Positions 27,481-39,586 of a stretch of DNA of 64,000 nucleotides are shown here, one piece after another. Under the pieces are notes generated by a model. The model saw only the letters and a program-made list of their open reading frames with translations. It was not told where the DNA came from and searched no databases. The DNA is taken from positions 33,280,402 to 33,344,401 of the forward strand of contig NC_088301.1 in assembly GCF_032854445.1 (NCBI RefSeq). Reading direction: 5' to 3'. Each line of letters begins with the position of its first letter. The stretch's first letter is position 1. The DNA comes from Liolophura sinensis (taxonomy: Eukaryota > Mollusca > Polyplacophora > Chitonida > Chitonidae). A program made the translations under genes and the position numbers.

Positions 27481-29733
27481 ATTAAAACCATAGTAGGCGA
27501 AGAATGTCCTTTCTGGTTCACTGAGGTAAGGTGGTCTTCCCAGAACAGATCAGCGACTGAATAATGAAGTTGCAGACCCATGTTTCGCTAGTTTGACTGC
27601 TGCCGAATGTTGATGTTTACTCATGACCTCTGCTTTCACAGAGCCAGGTTTTTGCACTTCACAGAAATTATTGTTGTATCTCTGTAGACATAGCAGCATT
27701 CCCAAATCAGGATAGTACACTGTGTAAAATTAAAATATGAGAAAGCTTGAAGAATTACCACGTTTTATTTCCTCCTTTTTATTGCTGTGATATTCTGAAT
27801 GAGTATGGACTGCTTTAAGAAAAATGTAAAGGTAATTGTTCTTCATTGGCCATTACTTTTTGAAGAACACAGTTTAATGTGTAAAGGATTTGGACAACAG
27901 GAAGCTACAAACAAGAATGAAAGGGAATTTGCCACTTTTCCCATTATAGTAGTAGATTAAAAATGCCAATGTTGATATCACCTATATATAAAAAAAAATC
28001 TTCAAGAAATTTGGTAAATGTCACTTTGATATAATGCACTTTAAACCAATATCGTCCAATATTTGTTCAGCTGTCATTTGGTCTTGAAATTCCTCATGTT
28101 GCAATCCAGCAGGAAGAAAACAAAAACTGCCAGTTCACTAATTTTCATTTTTGTATTGACATGTTAAAAGAATTCACTTTCCATATTTTATTCCCAGTAT
28201 GCAGTTTCTCAATAGCAAGGTGTGAATTTGCCAGCCCATGTTAACAGTGAACAGGAAACAATGACAGACACTTGTTCTACAATTGATCCAAGATTTATGT
28301 GATTATTCTACAGTGGTGTCACAATTGTGTGTTATTTTCTTGGTCAGCATGTACAATCTATTTTGACATGCACTTGTGACCTTTCCACCATCACTAGTCC
28401 ATGCTGTTACTATTCATTGAAGCTAGTGTAACTGCACAGATGAGCCATACATGTACGCGCTACACTGTTTCTTCATCTGTTTTCAACACTGTTGTCATAG
28501 CTCACATTTTGCTGCTCCTCCTCACACCACTATTACACATATTTATTTGGACATGTTTTATTTGTTTCTAGATTTTTTTGTAAACACCTTTTTCACAAAG
28601 AAAATAAACAAGTAGGAATATATATCACAAACATGTGACAGTTTCAGAAATACCACGTGGTGAAGAAAAGATGTGGAAGCTAGGTCAGTAATTCAGAAAG
28701 ATCTTATTGACAACAGAAATGCGAATCTACTTTTGAAAATGCTTTAGTATAGTTCAGACCGTTGAAGTGCCTTTTTGGAAGTGTATCTTTTCTATATATA
28801 GCATACAGGTCAGCAAACTAGAGTGCACAGAAATGATTGCCCTTTAACAGGTACCTGATGAACCTCCAGATTTAAAGATTGATCTAAAGCACTATTTCGA
28901 CTCAAACATGCAACCTAAATGGCCATGGGACTGACAGTTACAGCTAGCCATCTCTTGATCCATTTGATTAGACATTTATTGTCACCTCGTTGAATATGTT
29001 TGTTGGTGTCATTTTCTCATCTTAAGCATAGCTCTGTACTAGGTGGAATTTGTATTTTTTCCCCACTATAGCAGATCTTTTTGATCATGCATATAGTGCA
29101 TTTACTCTGTGAGTGTTTCACATGTGGGCTTTCTGAAAAAGAATTTCATCTCTGGAATTTTCTCTAGAAACCAGCCTTCATCATGCCTGAAGTTAAAACG
29201 ATCATCCCTGTTTTCTTGTCATCCAGTATCACTTCCGGGAATCAAATTAATAGAAGCCTCAGCACTGCACCACTGGAAAGCACTATATCTCTAGGGAAAT
29301 CCTACACTACACATCAGTGTAGCAGGTCATTATATCAAAGTGCTAACATGATCGTCCTGTATATGTAACTCTTACACATCAGGGCTCAAACCAAAACACA
29401 TGGCTGTAATCTGCTGCTAGAATCAACGCCTTCTGTGGCAGGTGAAAAAAGGGTTCAGTATCTTGTGGCTTACAGTTGTGAGCTGTCTCCCAGTGATTAC
29501 TTTGTATACATCTAGCTCAGATATGCTTGTGGTCTATTCCTGCTAGAGACCCCTTTCCCATCCGCAGGCTTATACCTCATGCTAACTTACAGGCAGAAGC
29601 CCTCTAGACAAATGCTGATAACAAAGGTGCTCATGTATCTTTAATATTCTCTACTAGTTCTTCTTCTTTATACATTATACTTCATTACACAACAGTTCTA
29701 TTTTGATTCATTTTGGATCTGGTGTTTGATGCA
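27481..29733. other. Non-coding stretch
   Basis: AT-rich, no supported gene, repeat or splice pair. Confidence 0.5.
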
Positions 29734-30460
29734 TTTATTTATTTATTTGATTGGTGTTAACAGCTTGCTGAAGATTTTTTCACTAATATAACAACGGTCA
29801 AGTTTATGGGTCGAAGAAACCTGAGCACCCAGAATAACTACCCTTTTAACTTGGAGCCGCAGGCGAAACATTGAACTTAGAGCCACAGGTGAAACATTAA
29901 ACTTAGAGCCACAGGTGAAACATTAAACTTAGAGCCACAGGCGAAACATTGAACTTAGAGCCACAGGTGAAACATTAAACTTAGAGCCACAGGCGAAACA
30001 TTAAACTTAGAGCCACAGGCGAAACATTGAACTTAGAGCCACAGGCGAAACATTGAACTTAGAGCCACAGGTGAAACATTAAACTTAGAGCCGCAGGCGA
30101 AACATTGAACTTAGAGCCACAGGTGAAACATTAAACTTAGAGCCACAGGGGAAACATTGAACTTAGAGCCACAGGCAAAACATTAAACTTAGAGCCACAT
30201 TCGAAACATTGAACTTAGAGCCACAGGCGAAACATTAAACTTAGAGCCACATTCGAAACATTGAACTTAGAGCCACAGGTGAAACATTAAACTTAGAGCC
30301 ACATTCGAAACATTGAACTTAGAGCCACAGGCGAAACATTAAATGGTAGATTCCTGAATTAAATCAGTGATGAGCTCCAGCTCAAGCACTTAACCTAATG
30401 GTCTAAGAGCCTGATTGTCGCAGAGAGTCAGTACTTAAACTGTCTGAGCCAGCCAGGCCT
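29734..30460 (-). repeat. Decayed Meta-type SINE hosting a minisatellite
   Basis: The left flank has the TTTATTTATTTATTTGATTGG start, then a degenerate version of the GTGTTTTACGCC...ATATTTCACTTATA tail motif and AAGAAACCTGAGCACCC. The right flank after 30342 resembles the rest of the same SINE family (GATGAGCTCCAGCTCA, then CTGTCTGAGCCAGCCAGGCC). The 26-bp array therefore appears to have expanded inside an old SINE. Homology is judged by eye against my memory of the family. Confidence 0.45.
29849..30342. repeat. Minisatellite, 19 units of exactly 26 bp
   Basis: Nineteen head-to-tail units, all 26 bp with no indels (494 bp). Each starts ACTTAGAGCCACAGG or a close variant and ends GAAACATTGA or GAAACATTAA. 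The two endings alternate strictly from unit 8 to unit 19 (30031-30342), giving a 52-bp higher-order repeat. Units 14, 16 and 18 also share the CACATTCG variant. The period is not a multiple of three and the units carry stops, so it is not coding. Confidence 0.95.
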
Positions 30461-31169
30461 TGTGTGTAACTGTGAAAACTGAATGAGTTCAGTATTCAGG
30501 CTCATAATACAAATATCAATAATTAAAAAAAAAAAAAACATCTGTATTGATGTCAGTTGGGAGTCACCGGTTTGGATACATTATAATCTGAGTCCCCCCT
30601 CCACTGCTGCCCCTCTAGTAGTTGTTTTGACAATGTGCACAAACTAGGTAGTTGGCCTAGCCCATTAACTGTTGAACTTATTGTTGGGAGCTCATGAAGT
30701 CCTTTCAATGAAGCTATACATGTACATGTATATTGCATTCAAATATTTAAGTTGTAGAAATAAGCATGTGATAGATTACTCTGGAGCTCATGACTGATTC
30801 AAATCTCCATGGTATTTCTTTTGTTTTAGGCTTTGTGGATGTCTCCTTTGGCAATACTGTGGTTTGATGAAAAAGTAATAGCTTCAATTTTTCTCCTTCT
30901 TGCACATGTTTTTCTTGTCAAGTCTCCTAGTGTACTCTTTTTGTTGCACCAAAACAAGATACTTCTACATACCAAAAAAGTGAAAACCAGTGTCTTACCC
31001 TCAAATATGTAACACAACTCATGTCAGTGAATAAATTAATGAAGTGATATATGCAGGAGAATCATCGGGTTTCACAGAGCTGAAGTTAATATTCAGGAGT
31101 TATTAGTGCATTTATTGGGAATTCCTCTATTTTTTTATGATATACTTAAGATGAACAGTATATCTCAAA

Positions 31170-31378
31170 ATTCAGGAATTGCAGCATATATTAGTATTCA
31201 GGAATCACAATATGTCCCTGTATTCAGGAATCACAGTATGTCCTTGTATTCAGGATACACAGTGTACTTTGGTATTCAGGAGTCTTAGTTTACCTCAATG
31301 TATGAGAGTTACAGTATTGTGCAGAATTCAGGATACAGAAGTGCACTTCAGGATTCAGAAATCATAGTGTACTGCCAT
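31170..31378. repeat. Degenerate tandem array, 26-bp period
   Basis: ATTCAGGA-type motifs recur at 31170, 31196, 31222, 31248 and 31274, then 31326 and 31353. Spacing is exactly 26 for the first four steps, 52 across a mutated unit, then 27. Units continue with CACAGTATGTCC-like sequence. One outlying ATTCAGGAGTTAT lies at 31091. The three open frames across it arise because the period is not divisible by three. Confidence 0.85.
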
Positions 31379-31379
31379 C

Positions 31380-34190
31380 TTCATAAGTGTTGCCATATTG
31401 CTAGAGTCTTTGGGTGTCTGTTTTGATAGTTTATAGTAGGTTGTAGACATGGGCACAGTCAAGTATATCACTTCAGAGGAGACTCCCTGTGCAGTGTGTT
31501 TATGTCCCTGCCTTCAGTCTGATGGATGGCTGTGGGGAAGGGGGAGTCTACCAGAAACTGGTTATCAGCCACAATGGGGAGACTGGCCCTCACTCCCTGG
31601 CCCCATCAGTAGGGGGAAAAGCCAGTGTGTCTGTTTGAACCCTCAGCATAACCCCCTGGGATCTAACTAGTTACCCACCATCCAATGTACAGTGTACATC
31701 TGTTCAGTGTACAACCATGTCAGACTAACTGCCATAAACTGTGCAGTCTTTAGAGATAATTGCTTAGGTTTAAAGCCTGGTGCTAAACAGAGTTTACCAG
31801 GATTCTGGACTGTTGCTCTCTCCTGATGCAGCTATTGATGACGGCTGTGGTTTAGTGCTTTGTGCTTGAATGCCTACATCTAGAATATATTTAGAAAAGT
31901 GTGTTCTTCTTTGGACAACAACGGCGAAAAAGTGGGAGTATAAGGACTACCAAAAAGTTGAAGTCTTCTCACAGATTTGACACAGATTTTTGGACGGAGG
32001 TTCTGACTTGCGTTAGGCCTGGATGTATTCTCAAGAAACTTGTCTGTGTTTTGTGAAGCTGAGGAAATATTTTTGTTCTTGTAAGTATGGAGCAGGTTAA
32101 ACAGCAGACCTGTCATCAACTTTTACAGACATCACTTGAAACCTTCATAGAAAATAAATCATGTTACCTTACTCTAAAATGTGGACGCCAAATTTGCATT
32201 AATTAAATTTGATTCCATGTTTGCCATGTTTTTGTAAACACGTTTATTCCTCATTCATAGCATATCATCTTCCTTGGGGTGTACTGTTACTAAATTTTTT
32301 ACATACTCAGGAATAGTGTGATATGATATGCGTAAAAGTTTGAAGTATCATCTTTCTTTCCATAGTTAGAGTGCAGGGTGTTTCCGTTGCTTCATGGTTA
32401 TGCAGCAGTAAATTAGTAAATGGCTTTTAATGGCCATATCTTTGTCACCATTTACATTATAAAACTTTTCACAGGTCCTACCCCCATAAATCTGAGTATC
32501 ATCATTGAAGTGAAATATTCTTGAGATTGGCAGGATCAACTCATGCAATAAATGTTAAACTTGTCAGTGTATAAGCAACAAGAACCAGAGTTTCTCCTAG
32601 CACTAGCACTGAATTTAAGGGAACTTTTGGATGTCACCTAGTCTGTCAGCCCCCAGCCTGTGACAGAACAGTTAGTCTATCAGTCCCCAGTCTGTTACAA
32701 AAGCCTTCTGATATCTTTTCATATTGGTTCATTGTATTAGAATGAAAACCTGGTAACACTGTTTCACCAAGGCAAGTTACAAATCAAGTGTGAGTTACAG
32801 ATCAAGTGTGAGTTTGAGGCAGTTCTTTTCCTGTTTTAGACCAAACTACTTAACCAGTTTTAGTGTTATAAGTTAAGATATCCTAGGATATAATCTGTAT
32901 GATATTTACTGCCCTTTGAAGGAAATGTTGGACTATTGACATAGTTTGACTATGGACATGATTAAACGCAGTGAACATATGGTCTTATATGTGTCCTTGT
33001 GAGATTAGGTTGCACTCAGATTGGATTTCAGTGTTGCTTATTGGTATACATATTTGTAACCTACTTTCATAGTATACTATATTGTCTGAACAGTCATTTT
33101 GTGGGGGAAATTTGAATTAACTATGATACAATCTTTGCTAAAGGTTAAACTGTGCCCTAAAATACCTGTACACTTGTCTCTATTGTATCTGACATTTCAA
33201 GCCAACTGAAGCACCAGGGGCCATGGCGCCATCACTGAATTATTTCACCATTATTCTTAACTAAACCATCAGTTTAAATCTGGGCAGGAAAAGTGGGTTA
33301 TTTATGAGGGCATGACACATTTGTTCATGTACTAAAACAGCTTGTTTCTTTTATCAACTCCATCCCAGCACTGCCTACTCTAACATTCTTATCAACTCTC
33401 CCTCTCTCTCTGCATGCCCTCCCCCTCTCTCTGCATGCCCTCCCCATTCCCTATATCCTCCTGTGGCTACTCCCTTTTTATTCTGCACTTGTAAACCATG
33501 AAAATGAATATTGCCAACAACCATGTTAACAATCATTTGACAAATCCATCAGTCATACCATCACCAGATACAGTCAGTTCTATCTGTGCCTCAGGGGCAT
33601 AGAATAATGTGTTTTCCTGCTGTTGATACATGCTTGTTAAAACAATTTAAAAAAGAGTAAGCATTTATGAATTAATATCACATTTCACTGAGAAAAGCAA
33701 GATGGCAAATTTTATGGGACTGTTCAGGTTGCATTGCAAATTTTGATGAATCATTTGTAACATTAGCAGGAAATATCAAGGCTTGTCCTATTCTCTCACT
33801 CCAGTAATGTCAAGTATAGATAAGTTTTTAGTTTCCTGTAAACTTTAGGGTATAATAATAATGCTGTATCTAGGATTTCCTGTTTTTCCCCCACAAAATT
33901 AAAATGTTTGTGTCATATCTCATATCATAAATCAGTCATTGTTAATGTATTTTATGGTGCACTTAGTGAGATCATGTGCCTTAAAATAAGTTTGAAGATG
34001 AACTGACATAAACATGGGCCAACACAGTTCTGTGCTAGTCCGTCTAATGAAGCGGATTTGGAAAAATTTCTGAATTTGAACTGGTAATTCAGTTTATCAT
34101 GTACATTCATTGGATATTTTACTATATTTTACAGAAATTAATTCACTGAGTTTGCCCTCCCTCCTAACTTGCCTCTTTGATTTCCATCCC
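31380..34190. other. Non-coding stretch with small tandem duplications
   Basis: No gene. Segment 31440-31680 is GC-richer. A diverged duplication of about 35 bp (TAGTCTGTCAGCCCCCAG and TAGTCTATCAGTCCCCAG) lies at 32639-32706, and ATCAAGTGTGAGTT is doubled at 32785-32814. Confidence 0.5.
33397..33450. repeat. CT-rich tract with a doubled unit
   Basis: A pyrimidine tract containing CTCTCTGCATGCCCTCCCC twice in tandem. Confidence 0.8.
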
Positions 34191-34197
34191 TTTTCAG

Positions 34198-34266
34198 GAT
34201 ACAGTGGTTACAAAGTAATCTGATGCCGACACAAACTCAGCTTGGAACTTAGATACAAATGTATAG
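34198..34266 (+). other. Candidate non-coding exon
   Basis: A strong plus-strand acceptor (GATTTCCATCCCTTTTCAG, with a pyrimidine-rich approach of about 50 bases) and a strong donor (ATAG followed by GTAAGTG) bound 69 bases. All three frames contain a stop, so it could be a 5' UTR or lncRNA exon but not an internal coding exon. These are the best-looking plus-strand splice signals in the window. Confidence 0.3.
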
Positions 34267-34269
34267 GTA

Positions 34270-35915
34270 AGTGACATTTTTATTGTTTTTATTGTTTACT
34301 GGACAGGAATTGATCTCTGTTATCCTTGAGTGTTCTGTATGGAATTTATGAACCGACGTCAATAAATGTGTTTTATTCACTCTATAACTGTAAATGTAAG
34401 GCCTTGATGAAGGCCTTAATATCACATGTAGTTTACTTGTTTACTCCATGCGTCTTAAAAAGAGTTTGTTCATTGCCAGTGGAGATAGATAGGACCAACA
34501 GTCACATTTAGTTTTGATTGGAAATATTACATGAATAACATGGTATTTGTATGGTACTCATCTATGTACATTAGTTGTACTTTCATCAGTAGCTAAGTAT
34601 TATTTCTGTTTGAAGTGTAAACCTGTGATTCCACATTACAAGTTATATTGTTATATTTATTGTTGTAAAAAGATTTACAAGGGAAATATGGAATTATTTA
34701 GGGTGCTTAAAACACCAGTTTAATATAATGTGTTCAGACTGAGGTGGTATCTTTTCAAGTTTCATTATTTTCTTTGATCTTCAGTTGTCGCATTTTCAAA
34801 CTCCTCCAACAAGACTTGTCATACATGTAGTGATGTTGGTAAAATAACTAAGTTAAGTAGTGACCAATTACATGGATCCCACCATTTACTGAAATGAGTG
34901 ATATTCTGACATGAATTGCTGATAATGTAATTATGCCTTACGATGATGTAATCACCTCCCTTGTAATTGTGATCACCATTGTCATGATGTACATGTAATT
35001 GCACTTTAATGATGCTGGTCAGGCATTTTGTTTTAAAGGGTGGAATAGCTTCGCATGTCATAGTCTAGTTACCAGTATTATGTCCATTAGTATAATTGTC
35101 GTCCTCTTGCCATCAGCAGTTTGCTAAGTGGTAAGCAGCTCTTATATACTGACCACTTATTAAATTGACCTGGTCCTACAGGCATCTCACTCTCATGGTG
35201 GAGTCATAGTTTCATCATTGTAGTGGATGACATTTTACAGTAAATAGAAATTTGTCTACCTAGGTGAGCTGAATGGTTTAGATAACAATAACATGAACTT
35301 AACTTTGATTCTTAACTTTAATGTAATCTTAAACAAATGCTGGGAAGATTAAATATGTCTGAAGTGTTCAGTGTGTAAACATGTGTAACTCCCATTGAAG
35401 ACAGTTATTCATGTCATTAAAGATTAATCCTGTGTAAGTTTAGTTCTGACATCTGGATGTAATTACCCTTGTCTGAGGTTGACCTATATGGATTAAATGG
35501 ATTTCCTGATGAGTCTATGAGAGGAAGTACAGGCTGTTCCTTGGGGTGGCTTGGTCAGGCAGGGCAGAGGGTGGTGAAAGGACTGGGCAGACTTGTATGT
35601 GTCCAGGGCAGGGTGGGGGGTGAGGAGCTGAATAGTGGTGACAGGGACTCCACTATAGGTGTCTTGTTAAGCACTGTCCCTAATTGAGCTTGTGCCTGTC
35701 TGAGTAGCCTATTTCAGGAGCAGTTTCAACAAGTTTGTCTAAGACTCTCCAAGAGGATTACCTATATCACGGTTTGCTAACTAATCCTCTCTTAACCTCA
35801 CCTTGTTTACTTGCTAAGGGAATTGATGCTTTTCCCACCTTATATTCTTTAGAAGTGGCATTTTAGATGTTCTCATCCTTATACGATCATTTTGTGCTTA
35901 TTCTGTGTTATTTCT
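34270..35915. other. Non-coding stretch
   Basis: AT-rich, except a G-rich segment at 35520-35640 with a 72-codon frame that has no recognisable features. No gene supported. Confidence 0.5.
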
Positions 35916-35930
35916 TCTCAAGTAAAACAC

Positions 35931-36269
35931 CGGCCCGGATAGCACAGTTGTTAGAGCGTCCGCTTCGGGACCGGTAGATCTAGGATCAATCCTTGATCGA
36001 GTCACACCTAACACTTTAAAAGTGGAAGTTGTAACTTCCTCGCTTGGCGTTCAGCATGAAGGGGATAGTGCAAGGACTGGTTGACCTGTATCAGTATAAT
36101 GGCTCGGGCGGTAAGTCATCTCGGTGAAGCAGCACTAAATAAAAGAGCGGTGGAAATCCATCCTGCAACACGGAGGCACATTACACGTACATGCACCCTA
36201 ATGATTCCTTCGTCGTCATATGACTGAAAAATTGTTGAGAACGACGTTAAACCCCAAGCACTCACTTAC
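35931..36269 (+). mobile_element. Complete tRNA-derived SINE with 15-bp TSD
   Basis: The insertion is bounded by perfect direct repeats TCTCAAGTAAAACAC at 35916-35930 and 36270-36284. The head is tRNA-like: CGGATAGCACAGTTGTTAGAGC (A-box region) and GGATCAATCC (B box). A shared body follows, ending CCCCAAGCACTCACTTAC. Length is 339 bp. The intact duplication and good tRNA boxes make it the youngest-looking complete copy here. The body lacks about 15 bases (GGCGGCTTACTTGCC region) that the 38.0 kb copy has. Confidence 0.95.
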
Positions 36270-36284
36270 TCTCAAGTAAAACAC

Positions 36285-37875
36285 TTCAGTTCTGACTTCT
36301 ACTTGAATCTCCTTATGTACTGTTTTTGTTCCTCTGTTCTCATTGGGTTTTTTAATTTCTGAAAATTGAAAATGTTGGACCACCCCAATAATGTATTTAC
36401 CTAAGCAATTCGTCATCAAAGAAATGATTTTCCCCATAAGTGAGTGGAGTTGGATTTCATCAGAATAATTTTACATTGAATAAGGCTTGTTTTCAGAATA
36501 GTGTTGTTTGGACAAATGCTCATCATAGTTTCAAACACTAATGGGCAAAATAGCATTAGTATAAAATATCTGTTTGGTTATCGATTTGGTGAACAAAGCT
36601 GATACAGTTTAATTGTCCTTTAATTATGCCTCTTTTAGATGGTAAGAAAAGGATGATTTCAAAAGTTCTCAGAGTGTGCTACAGCTTGTAGCTAGCTTCT
36701 ACAAGTACTTACTTGAAAATGAAAAAAAAAAAAAAACATTGTCTTTTATCCAGAGCATATGGTTCTACTAGTAATGTTTTTAGATTTCAATCATTTGTAA
36801 TAGTTTTTGCCTTTTAAAGCTTCATTATGCATAGTAGGACACAGTGACAGTTGTCTGATTGCATCATTCTAACCCTTTTTCAGAAGGGAAACAATTCATT
36901 CTTGGCACACTGGAGCCAGCTTAAATTAATTGTACCAATTGCATGTGTTTTTATTGCCACTTAAGGACGTTTGTGAAATCCAGTTGTAAATTGGTTTCTA
37001 GTACGGGAGATATGGAGTAGGGAAGTTGGTGAAATTGGTTAGTCTCAGCCCAGTGGTGCTGGTGTAGTCAGTGGGATGATGTGTTGTTACTGTGTCTCCT
37101 CATCGATAGCATTGATAACTGATGTAATGGGGAAACGATACACTGGCAATAGATTTAGATACTGGACTATAACTGATTCACCAAGCTCTGAGTCATAATC
37201 CAACTCTGGCTCCTAAGAGGACCCTAACAAGCTGAGAGCTTGTTGGACAGATTGAACCAGAATGCTTTGAAGCTGTTCACCAAGCCCCAGTGGACCATGC
37301 ATAATTCAGGGGTAACAAACCAGGCTACATGAAAGTGCAATTTTGGTCATCTTGGATACAACTTAGTTACAACCTTATACGTGTTATATGAATGACATCA
37401 GTCATTGTATTACTGCCAGCGTTGGTATAGATCCATATTGCCAATTTTCAATCTGATTTTCAAGTCTGATTTTTAAGGTGATTTTAATACATGTATATAC
37501 AAATTTTATCTTGTGAGATAAAATGATGAATACATAATGTCAACATTGTTCAACGTAAGGATCGTAAGCTATTGGCTTTCTGTGACACTATATTTTTTTA
37601 AATAAGTCAAAAGTCCCCGTTGGATTTGACCCCAGAGAGATATTTTCATAGCTCTTATTCTGACCCACCTACACGCACCACTCCTACATCACACTACCAC
37701 AAGAAAGCCATCAGATGTGGTGTGCTGACCGGCTCATGCCTACTTGCAAATGTAACTTCCATTAAATAGAAGTTTTCACGAAAATGAATAGCATGCAAGT
37801 AAATGATAATAGCATGCAAATAAATGATTATAGCTTTATAAAATGAATGCATTGATGTAGTAGAATTCACTATTG
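36285..37875. other. Non-coding stretch
   Basis: AT-rich, with an A16-type run at 36722-36736. No gene or further repeat recognised. Confidence 0.5.
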
Positions 37876-38925
37876 TTAGGTGGCCAAGCACTCCAAGCAA
37901 GTGTGCTGGAACACTGGTTGAAATTGTTTTGATTTTTATTATTTTTTTTCCATTTTTTTTTTTTCGGGACCGGTAGATCCAGGATCAATCCTTGATCGAG
38001 TCACACCTAACACTTTAAAAGTGGAAGTTGTAACTTCCTCGCTTGGCGTTCAGCATGAAGGGGATAGTGCAAGGACTGGTTGACCCGTATCAGTGTAATG
38101 GCTCGGGCGGGGCGGCTTACTTGCCTTCGGTAAGTTGTCTCAATGAAGCAGCACTAGATAAAAGAGTGGTGGAAATCCGTCCTGCTACAAGCAGGCACAT
38201 TACACGAACATGCACCCTAATGATTCCTTCGTCGTCATATGACTGAAAAATTGTTGAGAACGACGTTAAACCCCAAGCACTCACTCACTCACTCCATTTT
38301 TTTAAAAGCTTTTTGAAAGCTTTAAGAGCTGTAAAAGGAAAAGTTTTTATTGGATGTTGTTAAAATGTGGTGATTTTAGGAACAAGGTTACGAGGCATAT
38401 TTTCATGGCAGCCATCTTGAATTTTGATCAAAGCCTTTAAAAATCTTATTTTCAAAAACCAGTGAAAGGATTCTTTTGAAATTTCATATACTTGTAGAGT
38501 GATCCGAGTTAGAAAAAGTCTGAAAAAATCTTGGACATCCATCGAAAACATTGGAAGCTTGCCATTGGTCGAACTTATGATGTCATAAAAAGTGTCTAAT
38601 TTTGATAATGCTTTTGTGCATTCTGGTGTATTTGACAACACTGATTCTGAATTGGATTTTGCCTATCTTTGTAACTTTTTGAGATGCGGTCAAAAACATT
38701 TTTCAGTTGCATAATTTTAGTGGCCTGTAACTCGAGAACTACAAAAGCTACAAATCTGAGACTTGCACCAAATTGTAGCCCAAGACATGTAGTTTCTGGT
38801 GCATGCCAAAGAATTTGTGCTATGATCTATAGTTCTCTCGCCAGAAATATTTAAATGGCACCACTTTAGAAATAATAAGGCCAAGAAAAAAATATGTTGT
38901 GTTTCAGGTAACATGGGTTCAAAAA
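37876..38925 (+). repeat. Dispersed repeat copy A, left part
   Basis: It shares with copy B (60.9 kb) the opening TTAGGTGGCCAAGCACTC and GATTTTTATT, then AGCCATxTTGAATTTT, TGTAGCCCAAGACATGTAG and TCTCGCCAGAAAT in the same order and orientation. With copy C (47.2 kb) it shares GCCATTGGTC and CATCATAAAAAGT-type blocks. A SINE is inserted at 37965-38292. Homology to B stops near 38885 and resumes at about 41310. Confidence 0.75.
37965..38292 (+). mobile_element. tRNA-derived SINE, 5'-truncated
   Basis: It starts inside the tRNA-like head at CGGGACCGGTAGATCC, keeps the B box GGATCAATCC, and runs to ACTCACTCACTCAC. The T-rich target (TCCATTTTTTT) is repeated after the tail at 38293-38303, an approximate target duplication. 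It is inserted into dispersed repeat copy A, so it is younger than that copy. Confidence 0.9.
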
Positions 38926-39166
38926 TTTAGGGTAGGTAGGTAGAGATTTTTTGTTTTTTTTTTTACATCTGACCCAGGCATTCAGACAAACCGGAACTGA
39001 TAAATCTCTGCTTTTACTGCTGGTTGTAGCTGCTTCTGTAATACAGATCTATTACAATATCCTAAATCCTTAATACATCCCCATATGTGCCTTTGTTGGA
39101 GAATTAGTGTATGATCGACTAACTTGTTGCTTTATGCCATAGTCAAGAGTATTTCACTTTAATACA

Positions 39167-39492
39167 GTGAGTGAGTGCTTGGGGTTTAAAGTCGTACTCA
39201 ACAATTTTTCAGTCATATGACGATCAAGGAATCCTTAGGGTGTATGTAATGTGCCTCCTTGTTGCAGAACGGATTTCCATCGCTCTTCTGACTTCACTGC
39301 TGCTTCACTGAGACCGCTTACCGAAGGCAAGTAAGCCGCCCTGCTCAAGCCATTATACTGATACGGGTCAAACAGTTGTTGCACCATCCCCTTCATGCTG
39401 AATGCCAATGAGGAAGTTACAACTCTCTCTTTTAAAGTCTTAGGGGTGACTCAACCCAGGATTGATCCTGGATCTACCGCCATCCGGGCTAG
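39167..39492 (-). mobile_element. tRNA-derived SINE, reverse, A box deleted
   Basis: Reverse-orientation copy bounded by perfect 13-bp repeats TCACTTTAATACA (39154-39166 and 39493-39505). The tail GTGAGTGAGTGCTTGGGG and body match the other copies. In the head, about 31 bases between CCCGGAT and CGGTAGATCC are missing, which removes the A box, while the B box GGATTGATCC (reverse) remains. It lies directly downstream of the poly(A) signal of the small minus-strand gene. Confidence 0.92.
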
Positions 39493-39538
39493 TCACTTTA
39501 ATACAAAACCACTGGTAGAGTGTAACAACTCCCCCATT

Positions 39539-39544
39539 TTTATT
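39539..39544 (-). terminator. Poly(A) signal AATAAA of the small minus-strand gene
   Basis: AATAAA on the minus strand, about 45 bases after the stop codon at 39587. Its spacing fits a very short 3' UTR, and cleavage would fall close to the SINE at 39492. Confidence 0.45.
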
Positions 39545-39586
39545 ATAGAGTGGTGAAGGGCAGGTCTCCAAAGAATAAAGCCTCTT

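Noticed and set aside
29849-30342. CRISPR-like array of regular repeats
   Set aside because: There are no unique spacers, since the whole 26-bp unit repeats, and the DNA is eukaryotic.
31106-31367. Repeat-like peptides in overlapping frames
   Set aside because: They are translations of a 26-bp tandem array; the period is not a multiple of three.
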